Of a stretch of DNA of 64,000 nt, positions 24,699-32,439 are shown one piece after another (position 1 is the first letter of the stretch; the number at the start of each line of letters is the position of its first letter). The DNA lies in NCBI RefSeq assembly GCF_900142165.1, contig NZ_FQZY01000009.1:1-64000 (forward strand), read 5' to 3'. A model generated the notes under the pieces. It saw nothing but the letters and a program-made list of their open reading frames with translations. It was not told the DNA's origin and searched no databases. The DNA is from Hespellia stercorisuis DSM 15480 (GTDB taxonomy: Bacteria > Bacillota > Clostridia > Lachnospirales > Lachnospiraceae). Position numbers and translations under genes: made by a program.

Positions 24699-24919
24699 AA
24701 TGCCTGCGCTAACTGATCAGGACAGGATGTTCCTTTGAATCCGCACTGGATGCCGTCGATTTTCGCGATGGCTTCGTCCACGTTCATGCCTTCGATGAGA
24801 CGGGCAACACCCTGAGCGTTACCGGCACAGCCGCCAACAAACTCCACGGATTTGATCGTGTCGCCGTCCAGCTCGAAATTTATTAGCTTAGAACAGACGC
24901 CTTGTGGATGATACTGCAT
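24677..24919 (-). CDS. TSCPD domain-containing small protein
   Basis: The 80-residue protein contains the domain's name-giving TSCPDQLAQAL segment (about residues 63-73) and conserved cysteines in QGVCSK, GGCAGNAQG and IQCGFKGTSC. Stand-alone TSCPD proteins are common in anaerobes; the domain also ends some ribonucleotide reductases and may bind metal or cofactor. The exact function is unknown. ATG follows GGAGGAAATAACC. It is divergently placed from the Rrf2/oxidoreductase pair. Confidence 0.85.
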   Translation of the reverse strand: MQYHPQGVCSKLINFELDGDTIKSVEFVGGCAGNAQGVARLIEGMNVDEAIAKIDGIQCGFKGTSCPDQLAQALKKATGK

Positions 24920-25245
24920 GGTTATTTCCTCCTTCTGTCAAAAATTGCAGCCGTTCGCGGACAAGCAGCGAAGAGGATTGCGAGTGTCCGTTTCCTCTGT
25001 TGTACAGAAAATTCTGTACAACAGAACAGATTTTACAGAATATATTTTCAAAAAGCCAACAGACTGTTATGTTGGGCAAATGATTTTTCTAAAGTATCTA
25101 ATCTCGTACTGTCTTTTATAATTACATTTTTTACAATTCCCATATCTGTGTTTAATTATCCACTGTTTCGGCAGCAGCTTTATATCTATCATATGTAGAA
25201 GTATATCCGCATTCTATTGTTTCAAGGAAAATATATTGTTTTTGC
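24920..25245. other. Divergent gap between the TSCPD gene and the Rrf2 regulator gene
   Basis: This gap contains a GGATTGCGAGTGTCC hairpin of a dispersed family (24975-24990), then the A/T-rich promoter region of the Rrf2 gene. An AATTCTGTACAACAGAACAGATTTTACAGAAT area near 25010-25041 carries further TACAG words like those of the operator downstream. No gene is seen. Confidence 0.5.
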
Positions 25246-25293
25246 TTGACAAATCAAACTGTATCTGATATTGTTACAGATACAAACTGTAAC
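25246..25293 (+). promoter_or_regulatory. Promoter with overlapping dyads, probable Rrf2 autoregulatory operator
   Basis: TTGACA (25246-25251) and TATTGT (25269-25274) are spaced by 17 bp. TGTATCTG/CAGATACA (25260-25267, 25277-25284) brackets the -10 box, and GTTACAG/CTGTAAC (25273-25279, 25287-25293) covers the start site. Such placement fits repression by the regulator encoded immediately downstream. Confidence 0.7.
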
Positions 25294-25323
25294 AGAAAAA
25301 ATTACAGAAAGGAGAGGAACAAA

Positions 25324-25740
25324 ATGGACGGCATATATAATATCGGTGTTCATGCGCTGGTATACTTGAATCATAAAAACTGCAATTTATCGAGCGAGGA
25401 ACTGGCTGGGAATATCTGTACGAATGCTGCGCGGGTAAGAAAAGTCATGGCGAAGCTGAAAAAGTCAGGTTTGGTCGAGACGAAGTCAGGTGTTGACGGA
25501 GGGTATCGTTTTAGCAAAGAGGCGAAGGAGGTTTCGCTGGCTAAGGTAGCAGAGGCGCTTGAAGTGCGGTTCGTGGAGGCATCATGGTATAGCGGGGACA
25601 TGGATATGGAGTGCCTGGTGGCCTCCGGGATGTCTGAGATTATGGAAGATATTTATCAGGAACTAGATAAACAGTGTAAGAAGAAGTTAGAAACTATTAC
25701 GATTCAGGATATTGATAATCAGATTTTTGGAGGGAAATGA
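25324..25740 (+). CDS. Rrf2 family transcriptional regulator
   Basis: The 138-residue winged-helix regulator has the family's N-terminal DNA-binding half (about residues 1-80), with the recognition segment NAARVRKVMAKLKKSGLVETKSGVDGGY. The IscR-type trio of closely spaced cysteines is absent; scattered Cys residues remain, so sensing by a simple thiol or another ligand is more likely than a classic Fe-S cluster. ATG 25324 follows GGAGAGG; an upstream TTG frame would begin inside the promoter. The next gene starts 1 bp after its stop, so it probably controls this oxidoreductase and itself. Confidence 0.88.
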   Translation: MDGIYNIGVHALVYLNHKNCNLSSEELAGNICTNAARVRKVMAKLKKSGLVETKSGVDGGYRFSKEAKEVSLAKVAEALEVRFVEASWYSGDMDMECLVASGMSEIMEDIYQELDKQCKKKLETITIQDIDNQIFGGK

Positions 25741-25741
25741 T

Positions 25742-27109
25742 ATGAAAAAATACGATCACATTATGATAGGTTTTGGAAAAGGCAGCAAGACTCTGGCCGG
25801 GGCACTTGCGTCAAGAGGCGAGAATGTTGCAATCATAGAAAAATCAGAAAAAATGTTTGGAGGAACCTGCATCAATGTAGCCTGCATTCCGACAAAATTT
25901 CTGGAAAATCAGGCACGCATTTCAAAACAATCTGGCGGCAGCCAGGAAGAAAAATCGGCTCGTTATAAAAAAGCAATACAGGACAAAAGAGAGCTTACCG
26001 CAAGACTGCGGGAAAAGAATTATCAAAAGGGCATTTCCCAGGGCGTAGACGTCATTCTGGGAAAGGCGGCATTTTTGGATTCACATCAGATTCAGGTCAC
26101 GAATCAGCAGGAATCATTTGTTCTGTACGGAGAACATATTTATATCAATACGGGGGCGGCGCCATTCATCCCGGAGATAGAGGGAATCAAAGCGAGCGAA
26201 CATGTCTACACGAGTGAAACCATGATGGAATTGGAAGAACTTCCGAAAGAGCTTGTGATTATCGGAGGTGGATATATTGGTCTGGAGTTCGCATCGTATT
26301 ATACCAATTTTGGTTCTAAAGTGACGATTATTCAGGATGGAAATCGTTTTATTCCGAGAGAGGATGAAGAAATTGCACAGGTGGTGTATCAGAATCTGAC
26401 AGACAGGGGAATTGATATTTTATTTGAAACGCAGGTGCAGTCCATTGCAGATGAGGGCGGCAGCGCAATCGTGAGCATCAGGAATAAGCAGGGTGAAACA
26501 ACGCTCAGAGCGGAGGCCGTTCTTGTCGCGACGGGGAGAAGACCTAATATAAAGAGTCTGAATCTTGCAAATGCAGGAGTAGAGGTGACAGAGCGTGGAG
26601 CAGTCTCGGTCAATGAATATCTGCAGACTTCTATGCCGCATATATGGGCAATGGGAGATGTGACGGGAGGACTTCAGTTTACTTATATTTCGCTGGATGA
26701 CAGTCGTATCGTGAAATCACAGCTTCTTGGTGATGGAAGCAGAAGCACGAAAAACAGGGGAGAAGTGCCTTATACCGTGTTTCTTGATCCACCGCTTTCC
26801 AGAGTGGGACTGACAGAAAAACAGGCTTTGGATAAGGGATGTGCAATCAAGACTGCAAAGCTTCCGGTTATGGCAATTCCCAAAGCACAGGTGCTGCAGA
26901 AACCAGAGGGAATGATGAAAGTGATTGTTGAACAGGATACGGACCGGATTCTGGGTGCACACTTATTTGCAGTAGAGTCGTATGAACTGATTAACTTAAT
27001 TAAGCTGGCAATGGATCAAAACATTCCATATCAGGTGCTGCGGGATTCCATCTACACGCACCCGACGATGAGCGAGTCCCTCAACGATCTGTTCGGCATG
27101 ATTTCGTGA
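25742..27109 (+). CDS. FAD-dependent pyridine nucleotide-disulfide oxidoreductase (RclA/MerA-like)
   Basis: The 455-residue flavoprotein has an N-terminal FAD loop (GFGKGSKTLAGALASRG), redox-active disulfide GGTCINVACIPTK (Cys43, Cys48), an NAD(P)H-binding GGGYIGLEFA loop, the MGDVTGGLQFTYIS FAD segment and a C-terminal HPTMSE motif. Those features fit the group that includes RclA/hypothiocyanous-acid reductase and mercuric reductase; lipoamide dehydrogenase is unlikely without a dehydrogenase complex. No heavy-metal domain precedes it. It is coupled to an Rrf2 regulator, suggesting induction by oxidant or thiol stress. Confidence 0.85.
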   Translation: MKKYDHIMIGFGKGSKTLAGALASRGENVAIIEKSEKMFGGTCINVACIPTKFLENQARISKQSGGSQEEKSARYKKAIQDKRELTARLREKNYQKGISQGVDVILGKAAFLDSHQIQVTNQQESFVLYGEHIYINTGAAPFIPEIEGIKASEHVYTSETMMELEELPKELVIIGGGYIGLEFASYYTNFGSKVTIIQDGNRFIPREDEEIAQVVYQNLTDRGIDILFETQVQSIADEGGSAIVSIRNKQGETTLRAEAVLVATGRRPNIKSLNLANAGVEVTERGAVSVNEYLQTSMPHIWAMGDVTGGLQFTYISLDDSRIVKSQLLGDGSRSTKNRGEVPYTVFLDPPLSRVGLTEKQALDKGCAIKTAKLPVMAIPKAQVLQKPEGMMKVIVEQDTDRILGAHLFAVESYELINLIKLAMDQNIPYQVLRDSIYTHPTMSESLNDLFGMIS

Positions 27110-27180
27110 GCGTAAGAGAGCCAAGCGCGTGCATTTGGCGAATGACGATCATGAATTTGTACTTCAATTCATGATTTAAT

Positions 27181-27290
27181 GTACGCGACAGCAAACAGCA
27201 GTGCCAGCAGGTAAATACTTGTCGCTGCCTGCTGATAGGGTGAAAGCCCGTAAGTGAGATGAAGCAGAGCGGAATCGAACGGCACTGCGG
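27181..27290 (+). repeat. Dispersed structured element, copy 2 (full length)
   Basis: This copy shares GTACGCGACAGCAAA-AGCAGTGCCAG at the 5' end and GTGAGATGAAGCAG-GCGGAATCGAAC-GCACTGCGG at the 3' end with copy 1 (10249-10405, minus). GCAGTGCC/GGCACTGC is a perfect closing stem, GGGTGAAAGCCC a hairpin. The variable hairpin is short here: AGCAGG/CCTGCT. It lies between the oxidoreductase gene and mtnN. Confidence 0.7.
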
Positions 27291-27371
27291 CAGATCCAGA
27301 GGTGAAATTTATGCAGTCCCTTCTCATGCGGGTGGTAGAAATGCAGCAGGATTCGTGCTATACTTGAGCAT

Positions 27372-27490
27372 GTAAGAGAAAAAAGAGTATAAGAACAAAA
27401 AGAGTATAAAGACAAAAAGAGCGTAAAGACAAAAAGAGCGTAAAAATAAAAGGCGTAAAAATAAAAGGCATAAAACTATAAGACACAACA
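27372..27490. repeat. A-rich 15-18-bp tandem tract upstream of mtnN
   Basis: About six drifting copies of AAAAAGAGYRTAAAGAC run up to about 30 bp before the mtnN start. The style matches the tract before rsmI (18565-18665). Composition strongly favours purines on the coding strand. Confidence 0.75.
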
Positions 27491-27521
27491 AAAGCAACAG
27501 GACTAGAAGGAGCAAAAACAA

Positions 27522-28217
27522 ATGATAGGAATTATCGGAGCAATGGAAGAAGAAGTAGCAGATTTAAAAAAGATGATGATCGTGCACGACACGGTGGAGC
27601 AGGCATCTATGACGTTTTTTCGCGGCATGCTCTGCGAGCGTGAGGTTGTGATCGTGCAGAGCGGCATCGGCAAGGTGAATGCGGCAATCTGCGCGCAGAT
27701 TCTGATTGACAAGTTTGGGGTAGACACACTGATCAACACCGGCGTGGCGGGCTCGCTGAATGCGGAGATCAACATTGGAGACATGGTGATTTCTTCGGAC
27801 GCGGTGCATCATGACATGGATACCTCAGTGTTTGGGGATCCGGTGGGACAGGTCCCGCGGATGGATACATTTGCATTCCCGGCGGATGAGGCACTGGTGG
27901 AGCTGACGCGGGTGGTGAATGAGGAAGTGAATCCGGATATCGGAACGTTTGTGGGACGTGTGGTCAGTGGGGATCAGTTCATCTCATCCCAAGAGAAGAA
28001 GGAGCAGCTCGTGCGGCTGTTCGGCGGATACTGCGCCGAGATGGAAGGGGCGGCAATTGCACATACGGCCTATGTGAACGATGTTTCGTATGTCATCATT
28101 CGTGCCATTTCGGACAAAGCCGACAACAGCTCACACATGGATTATCCGGAGTTCGCACGTCGCGCAATCGACCATTCTATGCGGCTTCTCGTGAGCCTGA
28201 TTCCGAGAATTTCTTAA
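27522..28217 (+). CDS. mtnN: 5'-methylthioadenosine/S-adenosylhomocysteine nucleosidase
   Basis: The 231-residue enzyme cleaves methylthioadenosine, S-adenosylhomocysteine and 5'-deoxyadenosine to adenine plus the thioribose or ribose moiety, recycling SAM by-products. Family motifs are GIIGAMEEEV at the N-terminus, GVAGSL, SGDQFIS, the purine-site CAEMEGAAIAH (catalytic Glu region) and the AISDKAD motif with the catalytic Asp. ATG 27522 lies 12 nt after AGAAGGAG. A terminator follows 16 bp after its stop. Confidence 0.94.
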   Translation: MIGIIGAMEEEVADLKKMMIVHDTVEQASMTFFRGMLCEREVVIVQSGIGKVNAAICAQILIDKFGVDTLINTGVAGSLNAEINIGDMVISSDAVHHDMDTSVFGDPVGQVPRMDTFAFPADEALVELTRVVNEEVNPDIGTFVGRVVSGDQFISSQEKKEQLVRLFGGYCAEMEGAAIAHTAYVNDVSYVIIRAISDKADNSSHMDYPEFARRAIDHSMRLLVSLIPRIS

Positions 28218-28233
28218 GGTATCTCGACATTTT

Positions 28234-28266
28234 CCGGGAGCCGCGGCTGCCCGGGAGTCGTTTTTT
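28234..28266 (+). terminator. Intrinsic terminator after mtnN
   Basis: CCGGG-AGCC pairs with GGCT-g-CCCGG (28234-28254), followed by a short spacer and TTTTTT (28261-28266). Confidence 0.75.
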
Positions 28267-28290
28267 GGAGAACGATAATCGAACCGGACC

Positions 28291-28341
28291 GACCTCATCT
28301 GCGATATACTGTATGTAAATTTATAGCAGATGAAGGAGGTC
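28291..28341 (+). promoter_or_regulatory. Inverted repeat covering -10 box and ribosome-binding site
   Basis: GACCTC-ATCTGC (28291-28302) is complementary to GCAGAT (28326-28331) and GAGGTC (28336-28341). The latter contains the AAGGAGGTCC ribosome-binding site of the next gene. TATACT lies in the loop at 28305-28310. If transcription begins upstream, the site would be sequestered; if it starts after TATACT, the repeat could only act as a DNA operator. Confidence 0.4.
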
Positions 28342-28349
28342 CTTTTTTA

Positions 28350-29069
28350 ATGGTACAATTTTTAGCAGAGTCGAATTTGATGATTTACCTGATGGTGCTG
28401 ACCGGAGTGGTGGGGGTATTAACGAAGTTTATTCTCCACATTACGCTGCGGCGTCTGGTCAAGGCATCCGCCAACATGGCAAAGAGCACGCATCGCCTGA
28501 TTAAGCTGGTGAGAGCGAAGTACGAGCACGCCTGTATGGTTTACGACAGGGTGGAGAACACGGAGAGCTTCGTGGAGAAGTATATTTCCGAATACCGGGC
28601 AGCAGGCCTGCGCCTGCACACGCTGAGACAGCTGGAGCGGCAGACGATCGTTTTCTGTGGGATTCTTGGAGCGATCGGTACATTTGCCAGATTTTATTAC
28701 ATAGGCGGGTTCGGTGAGAGCGTTTACCAGATGGGTGCCATGACGCTGGTGGAGATGATGGCGCTGTTTGTGCTGTGTCAGATGACGGATGAGAAGTACA
28801 AGCTGGAGACCATCAAGGTCTACATGATGGATTATCTGGAAAATGTATGTGCCCATCGTTTCCAGAAAATCAAAAAGAGCGAGAAGGAAAAGATAAGTGT
28901 CATCAGCCCGGAGGCAATACCGGCGCAGGAAAACAAGGAACCTCTTCCCATCAGCATCGAGGGGGAGCCGAAGCTGGCCGTGCACGAAGCAGGGCGCGTT
29001 CATGCGGATGAGCAGCCGGCACTGAAAGAAGATGCGATCCGTCAGATTCTTGAAGAGTTTTTAGCCTGA
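28350..29069 (+). CDS. Conserved membrane protein, function unknown
   Basis: The 239-residue protein has three predicted membrane segments (about residues 10-28, 94-112 and 123-142) and long charged cytoplasmic stretches (about 35-90 and 145-239). The Ala/Arg/Glu-rich helix at 35-90 could form a coiled coil. No catalytic motif or known family is recognised. It has an unusually strong AAGGAGGT site sitting in an inverted repeat, and its transcript ends at the terminator at 29175-29245. Confidence 0.65.
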   Translation: MVQFLAESNLMIYLMVLTGVVGVLTKFILHITLRRLVKASANMAKSTHRLIKLVRAKYEHACMVYDRVENTESFVEKYISEYRAAGLRLHTLRQLERQTIVFCGILGAIGTFARFYYIGGFGESVYQMGAMTLVEMMALFVLCQMTDEKYKLETIKVYMMDYLENVCAHRFQKIKKSEKEKISVISPEAIPAQENKEPLPISIEGEPKLAVHEAGRVHADEQPALKEDAIRQILEEFLA

Positions 29070-29174
29070 TTGTCTGTGGAAATACTCCTGCTTTACAAAC
29101 GCACTTTAGTTTGATAAACTGTAGGCAGTGGAAGTGAAAAGAATATCTGAAACAGAGAATAGAGTTAGTCAGAG

Positions 29175-29245
29175 AAGACACCGGAACGGGCGGTGGGACA
29201 GGCGTTGTGCTGCCCCGGCAAACCTGAAAGTTCCAGTGTCTTTTT
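29175..29245 (+). terminator. Large terminator hairpin with structured loop
   Basis: Bases 29175-29187 pair with 29230-29242 (12 of 13 positions), ending in TTTTT. The 42-nt loop itself contains G/C-rich words (GGGCGG, GCCCCGG). The shape could also be an attenuator, but a separate promoter follows, so plain termination of the upstream gene is more likely. Confidence 0.65.
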
Positions 29246-29276
29246 CTCTGGAATTGTTCGGATACACTTTTCCCCA

Positions 29277-29305
29277 TTGCATTATCAAAGCGGAAAAGAT
29301 ATAAT
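29277..29305 (+). promoter_or_regulatory. Predicted promoter of the hydratase gene
   Basis: TTGCAT (29277-29282) and a consensus TATAAT (29300-29305) are 17 bp apart. Transcription would start about 25 nt before the translation start, leaving almost no leader. Confidence 0.7.
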
Positions 29306-29336
29306 AATTACTTATAAGATAAGAAGGAGGAATATG

Positions 29337-31628
29337 ATGGTTAAATTATATGATAATGGTGTGTATCTGTTGAACGGCACCGAGATAATTGAAGATACAG
29401 CGGACGGCGTACAGCAGCTGGCTGCAAAGGGTGTAGGTACAGCGAGGGAAGAGGCGGCGAAAAATTCGATGGCCTACAATATTCTGGCGGCACATAACAC
29501 CTCGGGCAATATGGATAGATTACAGATCAAGTTCGATAAGATGACGTCCCACGATATCACTTTTGTCGGAATCATCCAGACGGCGAGAGCTTCCGGACTG
29601 GAGCGATTTCCGATTCCTTACGTTTTGACAAACTGCCACAATTCATTGTGTGCGGTCGGCGGAACGATCAATGAGGATGACCACATGTTTGGTCTTACCT
29701 GTGCGAAAAAATATGGCGGAATTTATGTGCCGCCTCATCAGGCGGTGATCCATCAGTTTGCCCGTGAGATGCTGGCGGGCGGCGGCAGGATGATTCTTGG
29801 ATCTGACAGCCATACCCGTTACGGTGCACTCGGTACGATGGCGATGGGCGAGGGCGGACCGGAGCTTGTAAAACAGCTGCTGAATAAGACCTATGACATC
29901 AAGATGCCGGGCGTGATCGGAATCTATCTGGACGGGGAACCGGCAGTCGGTGTGGGCCCACAGGACGTGGCGCTGGCAATCATCGGGGCGACTTTCGGAT
30001 GCGGTTATGTGAACAATAAGGTAATGGAATTTGTGGGACCTGGTGTGGAGAAGCTTTCCGCTGACTTCCGTATCGGAGTCGATGTTATGACGACAGAGAC
30101 TACCTGCCTCTCTTCTATATGGAAGACAGACGAGAAGATCAAAGAGTTCTACGACATTCACGGAAGAGTCGAGGAGTACAAGGAACTGAATCCTGGCGCG
30201 GTGACCTATTACGATGGCATGGTTTATGTAAATTTGAGCGAGATCAAACCGATGATCGCGATGCCGTTCCACCCGAGCAACGTCTATACCATCGACGAGG
30301 TGAATGCGAACCTGAAGGATGTGCTGCATGACGTGGAGCAGAAAGCTCTGGTCAGCCTGGACGGACAGGTGGATTACTCTCTGCAGGACAAGATCGTAAA
30401 TGGAAAATTATATGTGGAGCAGGGGATTATCGCCGGATGTGCCGGTGGTGGATTTGAGAATATCTGCGCGGCGGCGGACATTATCCGCGGCAAAAATATC
30501 GGATCGGATGAATTTACATTCAGCGTATATCCGGCCAGCACACCGATCTATATGGAGTTGGTGAAAAATGGTGCAGTTGCGGATCTGATGGCAGCAGGTA
30601 CGATCGTGAAGACTGCGTTCTGCGGACCGTGCTTTGGCGCCGGAGATACACCTGCCAACAATGCGTTCAGCATTCGCCATTCGACCAGAAACTTCCCGAA
30701 CCGCGAGGGCTCGAAGCTGCAGAATGGCCAGATTTCATCGGTTGCACTGATGGATGCACGTTCCATCGCAGCGACGGCGGCAAACAAGGGATTCTTGACC
30801 TCCGCAGCGGATCTGGATGTGCAGTACAAGGGACCGAAGTATCATTTTGACAAGAGCATTTATGAAAATCGTGTATTTGACAGTCATGGTGTGGCAGATC
30901 CGGGCGTGGAAGTAAAATTCGGACCAAACATCAAGGACTGGCCGGCGATGTCCGCATTGCCGGAGAACCTGATTGTCAAAGTGGTTTCCGAGATTCATGA
31001 TCCGGTTACGACGACAGACGAGCTGATTCCTTCCGGAGAGACTTCTTCTTATCGTTCCAATCCGTTGGGACTGGCTGAATTTGCGCTGTCCCGCAAGGAT
31101 CCGTCTTATGTCGGAAAGGCAAAGGCAATCCAGAAGGCACAGAAGGCCATCGAGGCAGGAACATGTCCGATGGATGCTGTGGAAGAATTAAAACCGATTA
31201 TGAGCAAGATCAATGAGGTTTATCCGGAGGTCGGAGAAGGAAATCTGGGAGTCGGAAGTGCAATTTTTGCAGTGAAGCCGGGAGACGGCTCTGCGCGTGA
31301 GCAGGCAGCGTCCTGCCAGAAAGTACTCGGCGGATGGGCGAACATCGCCAATGAGTATGCGACGAAGCGTTACCGGTCAAATCTGATCAACTGGGGGATG
31401 CTGCCGTTCATCACAGACGAGGATGACAAGGCGCTGTCCTTCAAAAACGGAGATTTCGTGTTTGTTCCAGAAGTAAGAAAAGCCGTGGAAGAGAAGGCGG
31501 ACGTGATCAAAGCGTACGTTGTGAAGGAAGACGGATTAAAAGAGATGGATCTGAAGCTCGGCGACCTGACGGATGCGGAGAGAGAGATCATTCTCAAAGG
31601 ATGTCTGATTAATTACTATCGCGGATAG
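29337..31628 (+). CDS. Aconitase-superfamily hydratase (YbhJ-like)
   Basis: The 763-residue protein belongs to the aconitase/hydratase superfamily that isomerises or hydrates di- and tricarboxylates with a [4Fe-4S] cluster. [19 protein letters not shown] matches the family's DSHT loop. Cluster cysteines appear in [12 protein letters not shown] and [14 protein letters not shown]. Several spacings differ from classic aconitases, closer to the uncharacterised YbhJ-type branch, so the substrate is not assigned. ATG 29337 gives a 6-nt spacing from AAGGAGG; an ATG lies 3 nt upstream. It is transcribed alone. Confidence 0.8.
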   Translation: MVKLYDNGVYLLNGTEIIEDTADGVQQLAAKGVGTAREEAAKNSMAYNILAAHNTSGNMDRLQIKFDKMTSHDITFVGIIQTARASGLERFPIPYVLTNCHNSLCAVGGTINEDDHMFGLTCAKKYGGIYVPPHQAVIHQFAREMLAGGGRMILGSDSHTRYGALGTMAMGEGGPELVKQLLNKTYDIKMPGVIGIYLDGEPAVGVGPQDVALAIIGATFGCGYVNNKVMEFVGPGVEKLSADFRIGVDVMTTETTCLSSIWKTDEKIKEFYDIHGRVEEYKELNPGAVTYYDGMVYVNLSEIKPMIAMPFHPSNVYTIDEVNANLKDVLHDVEQKALVSLDGQVDYSLQDKIVNGKLYVEQGIIAGCAGGGFENICAAADIIRGKNIGSDEFTFSVYPASTPIYMELVKNGAVADLMAAGTIVKTAFCGPCFGAGDTPANNAFSIRHSTRNFPNREGSKLQNGQISSVALMDARSIAATAANKGFLTSAADLDVQYKGPKYHFDKSIYENRVFDSHGVADPGVEVKFGPNIKDWPAMSALPENLIVKVVSEIHDPVTTTDELIPSGETSSYRSNPLGLAEFALSRKDPSYVGKAKAIQKAQKAIEAGTCPMDAVEELKPIMSKINEVYPEVGEGNLGVGSAIFAVKPGDGSAREQAASCQKVLGGWANIANEYATKRYRSNLINWGMLPFITDEDDKALSFKNGDFVFVPEVRKAVEEKADVIKAYVVKEDGLKEMDLKLGDLTDAEREIILKGCLINYYRG

Positions 31629-31889
31629 ATGTGGCACTGGTGTGATTAAAAAGTAATGTTTATAGAGAGGAGTGGTGGTGTGGATACGCATCATCACTTC
31701 TCTCGCTATAAAAAGAACTTTGTTTTACCGCCTTTAAGCAGTCCTCCAGGTTCAGGAGCACAGAGCGTCAGGAGACGGCCAGGCGTGCGCTGCGGACGAA
31801 AAAGTTTGAAAAAGTAAAAATAAATGCAACACCTGGAGTGATTTTGGACTCTAATAATAAAAGAGGATAAAACGTGAGGGGAAGGAGGA
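31629..31889. other. Gap with hairpin between the hydratase and sigma-factor genes
   Basis: A 13-bp stem with wobbles (31665-31677 with 31692-31704) lies shortly after the hydratase stop. It lacks a strong T-run but is probably the transcript end. The remaining 180 bases before the sigma gene show no clear feature beyond an A-rich GAAAAAGTTTGAAAAAGTAA stretch near 31800. Confidence 0.5.
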
Positions 31890-32426
31890 ATGCCGATGTT
31901 TGACTATGAGAGTAGTTCGGAGCAGGTGCTTGTGAAGCGGGCGAAGCGTGGGGATCGGAAAGCTTTTGCAAAATTGTATGAGAAGATTTATATTGATCTG
32001 TACCGTTTTGCTTTCTATACGCTGTGCGGTCCGCAGGATGCGGAGGATGTGGTGAGTGAAGCGGTGATTGCGGCGTTTGAGAATATCGGGAAACTGAAGA
32101 AGACGGAGAGTTTCCGCAGTTGGATGTTTACGATCGTGGCGAATAAGTGCCGGAAGAAAATCCGTGGGTATCAGGAGGCGCGTGATCGGGAGTCCGGGGA
32201 TGCGGGTGACATGCCGGAGATAGGGCAGGAGCCGGATCTGGCGGGGAATCATGATGTACATATGGCTTTTTCGAAGCTTGGGGAGGAGGAGAAGCTGATC
32301 ATCTCAATGACGGTACTGGGCGGTTATAACAGCCGGGAGGTCGGGCAGATGATGAATCTGAATGACAATACGGTGCGCTCTAAGCGGAGCCGTGCACTGG
32401 AAAAAATGAGGCAGTTTCTGGCATAG
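31890..32426 (+). CDS. ECF-type RNA polymerase sigma factor
   Basis: The 178-residue protein has a complete region 2 (about residues 10-80, with AEDVVSEAVIAAFENIGK and SFRSWMFTIVANKCRKKIR) and region 4 (about 118-172, with GGYNSREVGQMMNLNDNTVRSKRSRALEKM). ATG 31890 follows GGAAGGAGG; another in-frame ATG two codons later is possible. The beta-propeller membrane protein starts 13 bp downstream, so the pair probably forms a cell-envelope signalling unit in which the partner restrains the sigma factor. Confidence 0.9.
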   Translation: MPMFDYESSSEQVLVKRAKRGDRKAFAKLYEKIYIDLYRFAFYTLCGPQDAEDVVSEAVIAAFENIGKLKKTESFRSWMFTIVANKCRKKIRGYQEARDRESGDAGDMPEIGQEPDLAGNHDVHMAFSKLGEEEKLIISMTVLGGYNSREVGQMMNLNDNTVRSKRSRALEKMRQFLA

Positions 32427-32439
32427 TGGAGGTGAGTAT

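Noticed and set aside
27257-27285. tRNA-like T-arm word (reverse complement GTTCGATTC) in the dispersed element
   Set aside because: No acceptor stem, anticodon arm or CCA context can be folded around it in any of the three copies, so it is not a tRNA gene or a clear tRNA relic.
29175-29245. SAM- or ZTP-type riboswitch before the hydratase
   Set aside because: Words such as CCCCGGCAAACC look suggestive, but the conserved junction sequences are missing and a separate promoter lies downstream of the hairpin.
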